Shown: one piece after another, positions 1-6,139 of the stretch
How the letters are laid out: the number at the start of each line of letters is the position of its first letter
Numbering within the stretch: the first letter of the stretch is position 1
DNA from: Candidatus Avoscillospira stercoripullorum
GTDB taxonomy: Bacteria > Bacillota > Clostridia > Oscillospirales > Oscillospiraceae
Reading direction: 5' to 3'
DNA length: 10,153 nucleotides
NCBI GenBank assembly: GCA_018712905.1
Contig: DVGD01000018.1
Location: forward strand, 1-10,153
Notes under the pieces: model-generated
Told to the model about the DNA's origin: nothing
Database searches by the model: none
The model's input: only the letters and a program-made list of their open reading frames with translations
Translations under genes and position numbers: made by a program

Positions 1-1037
1 TCCACCAGGCTGCGGCGCATGCCGCCGGTATAGTCGAATCCGGGGGATTCCACCCGCACGGCGGAGCCGGTGCGGCGGCTGAGGGAAAGGGTGGCCGTGG
101 CCACGCCCTCCCGGCTCAGCTCCATGGCCACGGTGCCGCCGTGGAGCTGGGCAATGGCGCGCGCCAGGGGCAGTCCCAGCCCCACGCCCCAGGTGGGGTC
201 AGGGAGGGCGCCCCGGCGGTGGAGCCGGGAAAAGGCGGCGCTCAAAAGTTCCCCGTCGTCGGCAAGGCAGCGATTCTGTACCCGCAGCAGCACGGCGCTG
301 CTGGTGAGGTCGCACCAGAACCGGATGGGTTCGGCGGGGTCGCCATACTTGATGGCGTTGGAAAAGAGGTTTAAGAGCGCCCGCTCCAGCAGCATCTGGT
401 CTGCCCGGACGTTGACCGGCTGACCCGGCAGCCGGTACTCCAGTCCATGCCCCGCGACCCGGCACAAATCCGCCACCTCCACCAGCAGCGGCGAAAGGGC
501 GGCGCTCAGCTCCAGCGGGCTAAGCCGGGGCTGGTACTGCCCCGAGCGCAGCCGCTCCAGGTCAGCCAGGTTGGCGGTGATGCGGCTGAGGCGGTAGACG
601 TTCCGGCTCAGCTTGGCCGCCTCCTCCCGCAGCGCCCCTTCCTCCGCGGACGACGCCAGCTCCGAAAGGCGCTGGGAGAGCAGGGAGAGGTCGCTCAGGG
701 GCTGGCGCATCACCTGCGCCGCCACGCCAAAGCTCTCCTCCTTCTCTACGGGCATGGGCGAGAGCAGGAACAGCGCGCCGTCCTCCAGGGGCTGCACGGT
801 GACCAGGTACGTCTGACCCAGAATCGGCAGCGTCAGCGAAAGGCCGCCGGTGCGGTTCCAGCCACGGTAGGCATCCCGGCACGCGCCCAGCCATTCATCC
901 AGACACAGCCCGCCGGCCGGTGAGAGTGTCTCGGCCAGGCGGTTGGGAAACACCTGACCGTCCTGCCGGAGGCAGAAGGCCGGCTGCTGCAGGAGCTCCA
1001 GGAGCCCTGTGAGATCTTGTACAGTTTGTAATGGCAT
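1..1037 (-). CDS. Histidine-kinase-like ATPase with no phosphoacceptor His (partial, C-terminus cut off by the window edge)
   Basis: The start at 1037 (ATG) has a strong upstream GGGAGGAG and 345 codons are visible before the sequence leaves the window. No signal peptide or membrane segment is seen, so it is probably cytoplasmic. Residues 1-95 look PAS-like (a conserved DG turn near 26-27). Residues 103-165 resemble the two-helix DHp dimerisation domain, and about 205-325 an HATPase_c domain, with an N box (NLFSNAIKY, 223-231) and a G2 box (GVGLGL, 284-289). The H-box alignment is anchored by the Pro-Leu at 113-114, and places Gln108 where the phosphorylated His belongs. The G1 box is also degenerate: VQNRC replaces the usual VxDNG. 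It may therefore be a non-phosphorylating regulator, a binding partner of another kinase, or a diverged enzyme. It is the third gene after the DnaD and DnaC-like genes, 47 bases downstream of the latter. The fold is fairly sure; the function is unknown. Confidence 0.8.
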   Translation of the reverse strand, partial: MPLQTVQDLTGLLELLQQPAFCLRQDGQVFPNRLAETLSPAGGLCLDEWLGACRDAYRGWNRTGGLSLTLPILGQTYLVTVQPLEDGALFLLSPMPVEKEESFGVAAQVMRQPLSDLSLLSQRLSELASSAEEGALREEAAKLSRNVYRLSRITANLADLERLRSGQYQPRLSPLELSAALSPLLVEVADLCRVAGHGLEYRLPGQPVNVRADQMLLERALLNLFSNAIKYGDPAEPIRFWCDLTSSAVLLRVQNRCLADDGELLSAAFSRLHRRGALPDPTWGVGLGLPLARAIAQLHGGTVAMELSREGVATATLSLSRRTGSAVRVESPGFDYTGGMRRSLV

Positions 1038-1084
1038 AATTCTCCTCCCGCAGATAGCTTTTCCCGCCTGCGCCATTCCATGCG

Positions 1085-2056
1085 TTACGGGCGCAATTGC
1101 CGGATGTCCTGCCCCAGAAACAGGCAGACCTCGAAGGCGCCCAGGAGCCGCGAGGCGATGGGGGCGCTGTAGCGCTGGCGCAGCGCCTGGTCGCTCAGAT
1201 TGGTGGAGACGATCACCGGCCGATTCTCCAGCAGCCTGTCGTTGAGCACCCGGTAGAGCACGGACTGGGTAAACTGGGTGGTCATCTCCGTGCCCAGGTC
1301 ATCGATGATGAGGAGATCGCACTGGAGATACTTCCGCGTGAGATCCTGCTGGTTGCCGCCGAACTTCACGGCCTCAAAGTCGGAAAAGAGCTTCCCGGCC
1401 GTGTCGTAGACCACGGAAAAGCCATTGTCCGCCACGGCTCTCGCAATGCAGGCCGAGAGGAAGGTCTTTCCAAGGCCGGGGCCGCCGGTGAACAGCAGCG
1501 ACGGCGCACCGGCGCCGAACTCCCGGGCGTAGCGGCGGCAGCGGCGGAAGGTGCGCTCCATGAGCTGCCTGGGGCTCACCCCCAGGTTGGGATCCGGCTC
1601 GGTGGAATAGAGATCCAGGCGGAAGCCGTCAAAGCTCTCCTTGCCCCCCAACAGGCTGGAGAGCTCCTTCTTCTGCTCCTGGCGGCACAGCTCCCGCAGG
1701 CATTCGCACATGCTCGAGCCCACGTAGCCGCTGCCGCCGCAGTGGGGGCAGAAGGGCGGCGGATCGAGCACGCTCTCGTCCAGCTCCGCCGAGGCGAGAA
1801 TCCACTCCCGCTCCCGCTGGAGGGCAAGATTTTTCTCCTTGAGGGCGGCGATGGCCGCGGTGGTGTCCTCCCCCTTGCGGAAAGCAGCCGCCACGGCGCC
1901 GGCCACCGACTGGCGCAGCGCCTGGTCGATCTCCTTGAGGCGCGGATACGCTTGCAGCACCTGCGCCCGCCGGGCGGCGGTCTCCGCCTCGTAGAGGTTT
2001 TTTTCCTGTAGGAGCCGCTCCCGTGCCCGGTGCAGCACCGCTTCGCTGTAGGCCAT
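1085..2056 (-). CDS. DnaC/DnaI-like replicative helicase loader (AAA+ ATPase)
   Basis: This 323-residue protein has the architecture of the bacterial helicase loaders DnaI/DnaC, which deliver the hexameric DnaB-type helicase to the origin or to restarting forks. An N-terminal helical region (1-100) probably contacts the helicase. It is followed by a four-cysteine zinc site (C103, C106, C117, C119), as in Firmicute DnaI. The AAA+ domain has Walker A GGPGLGKT (191-198), Walker B LLIIDD (248-253), sensor 1 STN (284-286) and a probable arginine finger in RYSAPIASR (295-303). All key residues are present. The ATG at 2056 sits 3 bases after the DnaD-like stop, and its AGGAGG lies inside that gene's end, so the two are probably co-translated. 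An IstB transposon helper is the main alternative. The zinc region and the DnaD neighbour, with no transposase in the window, favour a chromosomal loader. Confidence 0.9.
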   Translation of the reverse strand: MAYSEAVLHRARERLLQEKNLYEAETAARRAQVLQAYPRLKEIDQALRQSVAGAVAAAFRKGEDTTAAIAALKEKNLALQREREWILASAELDESVLDPPPFCPHCGGSGYVGSSMCECLRELCRQEQKKELSSLLGGKESFDGFRLDLYSTEPDPNLGVSPRQLMERTFRRCRRYAREFGAGAPSLLFTGGPGLGKTFLSACIARAVADNGFSVVYDTAGKLFSDFEAVKFGGNQQDLTRKYLQCDLLIIDDLGTEMTTQFTQSVLYRVLNDRLLENRPVIVSTNLSDQALRQRYSAPIASRLLGAFEVCLFLGQDIRQLRP

Positions 2057-2059
2057 CGA

Positions 2060-2950
2060 TCATTCCTCCTGGGCGCGCATCATCCGCGCCACCGCGTCCT
2101 TCGCCCACTGGTTGGGCTGCTGCTCCTGGGACTTGCCAGCGGGCTTGGCCGGCCCCTTATCCTGTGCCTGGATATCCGCCACCGTGTAGAGTCCCTGCTT
2201 CTTCCAGCTCTCCACGATGGATTCTATGTACGGCCATTTGAACGAGCCGATCTGCAAGCAGGTGCGCTCGTAGGCCAGGGCGATCTCCCCGGGGCCATAG
2301 CCCCAGTCGATCCACCGGCGGAGGATGGCCTCCTCCCCCCGCACCAGCTGGCGGTCGTTGATCTGCAAGGCGCGCTGCATGGCGCGCAGCTTTGTCTGCT
2401 TTTCCATCTCCAGCTGGACGTAGGCCGCCGCCTCCTCCAGCGTCTCGATGCCCTGGTCGGCCCAGTGGTATGCCTCCTTCTCAATGGTGCGCATGGAGGG
2501 CGGCCGCCGGAGCTTCTTGGCCTTGGCGCGCTGCGTGCAGAAGGAGATGAGAATGCTAATGACCTCTGCGGGCAAGCCCAGATAATTGTAGATCGAGAGG
2601 AGGATTTTAAGCTCCTCGGTGCTGAGCACCTTGCCCAGCCGCCGCTGGGTCTCCCCCAGGAGCTGGGAAAAGCCGGTGTCCTCCTTCATCTCGCGGATGA
2701 GATCGGCCTCAGTGTAGGCCGGGGGCTCCGCCGGGCGGAGCACCTTGGGCTTCTCCGGCCACAGGCCGATGCTCCGCAGGGACGCCTCGGCGCACTCCAG
2801 GCGGCTGCGGGTCATATGGAGGGCAGACTCGGCCTGCTCGGCCTGACCGCCCACACGAAGATAGAGATAGAGCAGGGCATCGTCGCCCTTGGCGCTGGCC
2901 AGGAGCTTGCGCCAGTCTGCCTCGGGGATCACCAGATTGTGCTCGCCCAT
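2060..2950 (-). CDS. DnaD-domain replication initiation protein
   Basis: This 296-residue protein belongs to the DnaD/DnaB family of Gram-positive helicase-loading factors, which bind and remodel DNA and recruit the loader and helicase. Residues about 8-68 look like a small helical, winged-helix-like N-terminal domain. Two DnaD-type C-terminal domains (DDBH2) follow, at about 94-176 and 194-260. The second carries the family motif YxxxIxxxW as YIESIVESW (241-249). The first has only a degenerate version, TIEKEAYHW (155-163). The tail (262-296) is charged and probably flexible. I chose the ATG at 2950 because AAGGGAGG lies 7 bases upstream. An earlier in-frame start at 3076 would run through the promoter and terminator and gives unlikely protein. 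It is the first gene of an operon with the DnaC-like loader. A prophage origin protein is a weaker alternative, since no phage genes are nearby. Confidence 0.88.
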   Translation of the reverse strand: MGEHNLVIPEADWRKLLASAKGDDALLYLYLRVGGQAEQAESALHMTRSRLECAEASLRSIGLWPEKPKVLRPAEPPAYTEADLIREMKEDTGFSQLLGETQRRLGKVLSTEELKILLSIYNYLGLPAEVISILISFCTQRAKAKKLRRPPSMRTIEKEAYHWADQGIETLEEAAAYVQLEMEKQTKLRAMQRALQINDRQLVRGEEAILRRWIDWGYGPGEIALAYERTCLQIGSFKWPYIESIVESWKKQGLYTVADIQAQDKGPAKPAGKSQEQQPNQWAKDAVARMMRAQEE

Positions 2951-2987
2951 GGTCGCGCCTCCCTTCCAAATTCCACGGTATTTTGAT

Positions 2988-3016
2988 AGTATACCACAGA
3001 TTTCTCCCCGGAACAA
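2988..3016 (-). promoter_or_regulatory. Promoter of the dnaD-dnaC-kinase operon
   Basis: Read on the minus strand, a -35 of TTGTTC (3011-3016) is followed after exactly 17 bases by a -10 of TATACT (2988-2993). A TGG directly before the -10 makes it an extended -10. It lies just past the nagA terminator and about 38 bases ahead of the DnaD-like start codon, so it fits a sigma-A promoter for that operon. Confidence 0.7.
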
Positions 3017-3042
3017 GGCGGCATTCCCGCCAAATCCAGGGC

Positions 3043-3102
3043 AAAAAACGAAGTACCCGGTGCTGCCTGGCAGCACCGGGTTCGGAAAAGTTTTCGTTTT
3101 TT
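3043..3102 (-). terminator. Strong hairpin terminator after nagA, symmetrical in both directions
   Basis: An 11-bp perfect stem (3055-3065 with 3071-3081, loop CCTGG) lies inside a second pair of arms, AAAAAACGAA (3043-3052) and TTCGTTTTTT (3093-3102). On the minus strand the GC stem is followed by TTCGTTTTTT, which makes an intrinsic terminator right after the nagA stop. The far arm overlaps the nagA TAA. The same symmetry could stop transcription on the plus strand, but no plus-strand gene leads into it. Confidence 0.88.
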
Positions 3103-4234
3103 ACGCTTCGAGGGGTTCTCCGGCCATATAGACCTTTTGCAGTTGGAGATCGGGGGTACACACCAGGAAGTCCGCCAGGAGGCCGGGGGCGATGGAGCCC
3201 ACCTCGTTCTCCACGCCCAGCACCTTGGCCGGGTTGTAGGAGGCCATGCGCACGGCGGCATCCATGGGAATGCCCATGGAGACGGCAATCTGCATAATGC
3301 CGAAGAGGTGGTTGGCGGAGCCGGCGATGGTGCCGTCCTTGAGGCGGGCGAGGGTGCCGTCGAGCACCACCTCCTGGCCGCCCAGGAAGTACACGCCGCT
3401 CTTGCATCCGCAGCACGAGAGGCTGTCGCTCACCAGGCAGATCCGCTCCTTGCCGAAGGCATTGTAGGCCAGGCGGGCAGCGGCGGGATGGGTGTGGAGA
3501 CCGTCGGCGATGAGTTCCACGGTGACCTTGGGATTCTCGCAGGCGGCGCCGATGACGCCGGGCGCCCGGTGGAGCATGGGCGGCATGCAGTTATAGAGAT
3601 GGGTCACGTGGCTGGCGCCGGCGGCAAAGGCGGCGCGGGCGGTGTCATAGTCGGCGGCGGTGTGCGCCAGGGAGACGCGGCAGAGCTTGCTGACCTTCTC
3701 CACATACTCGATGCCGCCGGGGAGCTCCGGCGCCACATCGGCGATGATCTGAAGATCCCCTGCCGCCTCCTTGAGCCGCAGGAACATCTCAAAGTCGGGG
3801 TTGCGCAGGTGGGCGGGGTTCTGGGCGCCCTTCTTGCTCTCGGCAAAGAAGGGTCCCTCCATCTGGATGCCCCGGATCACAGAGCAGCCAGCCGGCTTTT
3901 CCGCATGCAGCCGCGCGGCATTCTGGAACGCCGGAGAGAGCACACCCTCGGGGAGGGTGTTGCTGGCGGGGGCGAAGGAGGTGATGCCGTTCTTGGCATA
4001 GAACTTGGCCAGGGTCAGGAGTCCTTCATAGTCGCCGTCACAGAAGTCGCAGCCGGAGTTGCCGTGGGTGTGGATGTCGATGAGTCCGGGGATGACCAGC
4101 GCGCCATGCAGATCCTCGCCGTCGGGCTCCTCCAGCCCCACCTGGAGAAAGCGGCCGTCTTCCACGGAGAATCCGCCCTTGCGGAACGAAAACTCGTGGT
4201 AGAGGAGGGCGTTGCGGTATTTCTTCACAGCCAT
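3101..4234 (-). CDS. nagA: N-acetylglucosamine-6-phosphate deacetylase
   Basis: NagA (EC 3.5.1.25) is a cytoplasmic amidohydrolase that removes acetate from GlcNAc-6-phosphate, giving glucosamine-6-phosphate for NagB. The length, 377 residues, is typical. The fold markers appear in order: the metal-binding HTH of DIHTHG (53-58), the metal-ligand Glu in QMEGPF (124-129), His191 in AHT, His212 in THLYN (211-215), and the catalytic Asp270 in LVSDS (267-271). The usual VTDA at that last site reads VSDS here, and the loop after it is cysteine-rich (SCCGC, 273-277), which is uncommon but leaves the Asp intact. The ATG at 4234 is 3 bases past the nagB stop, with GGGGAG in the end of nagB, so the two are translationally close. 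The terminator begins at the stop codon, making this the last gene of the operon. Recycling of cell-wall amino sugar and use of dietary or mucin GlcNAc are both plausible roles. Confidence 0.95.
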   Translation of the reverse strand: MAVKKYRNALLYHEFSFRKGGFSVEDGRFLQVGLEEPDGEDLHGALVIPGLIDIHTHGNSGCDFCDGDYEGLLTLAKFYAKNGITSFAPASNTLPEGVLSPAFQNAARLHAEKPAGCSVIRGIQMEGPFFAESKKGAQNPAHLRNPDFEMFLRLKEAAGDLQIIADVAPELPGGIEYVEKVSKLCRVSLAHTAADYDTARAAFAAGASHVTHLYNCMPPMLHRAPGVIGAACENPKVTVELIADGLHTHPAAARLAYNAFGKERICLVSDSLSCCGCKSGVYFLGGQEVVLDGTLARLKDGTIAGSANHLFGIMQIAVSMGIPMDAAVRMASYNPAKVLGVENEVGSIAPGLLADFLVCTPDLQLQKVYMAGEPLEA

Positions 4235-4237
4235 GGC

Positions 4238-4969
4238 TTATTCTCCCCAGGCGGCGGCGTCGCAGATGACCGTGACGTCGGGGTGGAACTGCAGAATGGA
4301 CGCGGGCACCTCGGGGGTGACAGGGCCGAAGAAGGACTTGTGGAGAATCTCCTTCTTGTCCGCGCCGGTGGCGATGAGCATGACCTTCCGGGCAGCCATC
4401 ACCGTGCCGATGCCCATGGTGAAGGCGGCGGTGGGCACCTCGTCGAGAGAGGCGAAGAAGCGCTTGTTGGCCTCGCGGGTCATGGCGGTGAGCTCCACCT
4501 CGTGGGTCATCTTGGGGAAGTGGTCGCAGGGCTCGTTGAAGCCAATGTGGCCGTCGTGGCCGATGCCGAGAAGCTGCAGATCCACGCCGCCCCAGGCCTC
4601 GATCTGGTTTTCATAGGCGGCAAACATGGCCTCGGGATCGGTGGCCAGGCCGTCGGGGACGATGGTGTTCTCCGGCTTGATGGAGATGTGGTTGAAGAGG
4701 TTGTCCTGCATGAAGTAGCGGTAGCTCTGGGGATGATCGGGGCCGAGTCCCTTGTACTCGTCCAGGTTGGCAGAACGGACGCGGGAGAAGTCAATCTTGC
4801 CGGCCTTTTCCCGGGCGATGAGCTCGCGGTAGAGGGGCAGCGGGGTGGAACCGGTGGCAAGACCCAGCAGGCAGGCGGGTTTGGTACGGATGAGGGCTTC
4901 AAACACGTCGGCAGCCAGCTTGCCGGCCTCTTCGGGGGTTGCGGCCTTGATGATGTTTGCGTGAAGCAT
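4238..4969 (-). CDS. nagB: Glucosamine-6-phosphate deaminase
   Basis: NagB (EC 3.5.99.6) converts glucosamine-6-phosphate to fructose-6-phosphate and ammonia, sending amino sugars into glycolysis. The 243 residues match the short Bacillus-type enzymes rather than the longer E. coli form, which carries the C-terminal allosteric part. Visible motifs are the phosphate loop LATGSTPLPLY (37-47), NLDEY with the catalytic Asp70 (68-72), and GIGHDGHIGFNEP (135-147), giving Asp139, His141 and Glu146. These match E. coli Asp72, Asp141, His143 and Glu148. A strong AGGAGGAG (4976-4983) precedes the ATG by 6 bases. The 57-base gap to the upstream gene has no convincing -35 and no terminator, so nagB is probably transcribed from the nucleotidyltransferase promoter. 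The gap has a possible -10 (TATGAT) on the minus strand but little else. Confidence 0.96.
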   Translation of the reverse strand: MLHANIIKAATPEEAGKLAADVFEALIRTKPACLLGLATGSTPLPLYRELIAREKAGKIDFSRVRSANLDEYKGLGPDHPQSYRYFMQDNLFNHISIKPENTIVPDGLATDPEAMFAAYENQIEAWGGVDLQLLGIGHDGHIGFNEPCDHFPKMTHEVELTAMTREANKRFFASLDEVPTAAFTMGIGTVMAARKVMLIATGADKKEILHKSFFGPVTPEVPASILQFHPDVTVICDAAAWGE

Positions 4970-5026
4970 GGGAATCTCCTCCTAAATCAAATCATATTTT
5001 TCGCGTATGGTTGGAATCCTGTCTAT

Positions 5027-5944
5027 TCAGGACGTTTCCCAGAGGGATTGGGGATACTGCCCGGCGGCCTTCATGGCGGCGATGGCCGCCTGAACCCCCG
5101 GCAAGTCCTCCCGATAGGTGATGCCGTACCACCGGGCGGGGGTGGTGAGCACCTCCACGGTGCCGGCGCCCTGGCGAATCATGCGGTCGGTGAGGCGGGG
5201 GATGAGGCTCTCGGCAGTGAGCGCCGTCTCCGGCGTGAGACGGGAGAGGAAGGTGCGGAAGGTCTCGGCAAACACCTCCAAAATCTCCGGCTGGAAGCCC
5301 CAGAGGTTCATAGACACCGGAGCGTCGGCGGGCAGGGGCGTGAAGGTTTCGCCGTCCTCGGTGAAGGCTGGACCCGCAGCTGTCTTTTCCACGCGCTTGT
5401 GCTCCGTTACGCCGGTGAGGCGGCCGCTCTCGTCCACCGTGCACACACCCCGGGAGACGGAGCCAAAGTCCGTGAGGGTATTGCCCAGCTGATAGCCCAC
5501 CATGGCATGCTCCGTGGGCTTGTGCGCCTCCTTTAAAAACGCCGCCATGGCCTCAAAAGCCTCTAAGCCGTAGAAGTCGTCGGCATTGAGCACAGCAAAG
5601 GGCGTATGGATGAGCGGCGCCGCGCAGAGCACGGCGTGGGTGGTGCCCCAGGGCTTGACCCGCCCAGCAGGCACCGAAAAGCCCGCGGGCAGCTGCTGGA
5701 GCGTCTGATAGGCGTAGGCAAGGGGCAGATGCCGCCGCACCCGGCGGCCGATCTTTTCCTCAAAATCCTGCTCCATCTCCGGCTTGATGATGCAGATGGC
5801 CTGGCCGAAGCCGGCGCGCTTTGCATCATACAAGGAAAAATCCATGAGAAAGTGTCCTTCTGGATCCACAGGGGTTGTCTGCTTGAGGCCGCCAAAGCGG
5901 CTGCCCATTCCGGCTGCCATGATGACCAGAGTCGGTTGTACCAT
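5027..5944 (-). CDS. Putative sugar-phosphate nucleotidyltransferase
   Basis: This 305-residue protein has the Rossmann-type fold of NTP transferases that make NDP-sugars from NTP and sugar-1-phosphate. The N-terminal nucleotide-binding loop is AAGMGSRFGGLKQ (10-22). KPWGT (97-101) and NADDF (120-124) are the expected substrate and metal-binding segments, and RWYGITYREDL (271-281) supplies the C-terminal Asp region. No left-handed beta-helix repeats follow, so there is no GlmU-like acyltransferase half. I cannot tell which sugar or nucleotide is used. Position ahead of nagB and nagA suggests a hexosamine or related hexose, by inference only. An AGGAGGG lies 7 bases upstream of the ATG. A GlmU/GalU-like or phosphocholine cytidylyltransferase (LicC-like) activity is also possible. 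Confidence 0.85.
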   Translation of the reverse strand: MVQPTLVIMAAGMGSRFGGLKQTTPVDPEGHFLMDFSLYDAKRAGFGQAICIIKPEMEQDFEEKIGRRVRRHLPLAYAYQTLQQLPAGFSVPAGRVKPWGTTHAVLCAAPLIHTPFAVLNADDFYGLEAFEAMAAFLKEAHKPTEHAMVGYQLGNTLTDFGSVSRGVCTVDESGRLTGVTEHKRVEKTAAGPAFTEDGETFTPLPADAPVSMNLWGFQPEILEVFAETFRTFLSRLTPETALTAESLIPRLTDRMIRQGAGTVEVLTTPARWYGITYREDLPGVQAAIAAMKAAGQYPQSLWETS

Positions 5945-5993
5945 GGTTTATCCCTCCTGTTTTCTGGTATCGCCAGGGGATCTTGTTACCTTC

Positions 5994-6022
5994 ATAGTAG
6001 CCCAACGGCGGACGGAATGCAA
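5994..6022 (-). promoter_or_regulatory. Promoter of the nucleotidyltransferase-nagB-nagA operon
   Basis: On the minus strand, TTGCAT (6017-6022) and TACTAT (5994-5999) are separated by exactly 17 bases. Each matches the sigma-A consensus at four of six positions. The predicted start would leave a leader of about 40 bases that contains the AGGAGGG site. Confidence 0.6.
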
Positions 6023-6075
6023 GGACTAAACGAAGAATTGGAAAAAAATCTACCCCTTTGCCGCCTGGCATCCTG

Positions 6076-6104
6076 TTTCCTTTTGCCGCGGAATCTGCTA
6101 TAAT
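6076..6104 (+). promoter_or_regulatory. Promoter of the AlaX-like/nudC pair
   Basis: A perfect -10 TATAAT at 6099-6104 stands 36 bases before the AlaX-like start codon. The best -35 with 17-base spacing is TTTCCT (6076-6081), which is weak. It is divergent from the nag-side promoter; the two share the 195-base gap 5945-6139, where no hairpin of note is seen. Confidence 0.6.
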
Positions 6105-6139
6105 TCCCATGAGCAATTGCGCGGAAGGAGCGGAGAAAT

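Noticed and set aside
1097..2011. A 304-codon frame antisense to the DnaC-like gene
   Set aside because: It is the shadow of a well-supported AAA+ gene; the translation is Ala/Leu/Gly/Glu-rich with no motif.
2060..3076. Longer form of the DnaD-like protein with an extra 42 residues
   Set aside because: The extension runs through the operon promoter and into the nagA terminator; the ATG at 2950 has a good AAGGGAGG.
4976..5010. A separate nagB promoter (TATGAT)
   Set aside because: A -10-like TATGAT is visible but no -35 at 16-18 bases; read-through from the upstream gene is simpler.
5024..5041. A small hairpin (TCCTG/CAGGA) between the nucleotidyltransferase and nagB
   Set aside because: Only 5 bp of stem and no T-run after it, so it is not a convincing terminator; it may be chance.
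3137..5536. A 799-codon open frame on the plus strand
   Set aside because: It lies antisense to nagA, nagB and part of the nucleotidyltransferase, all of which have clear motifs. GC-rich third positions remove stop codons from the opposite strand, and the predicted protein is low-complexity (Gly, Val, His, Glu) with no known domain and no ribosome binding site at the start.
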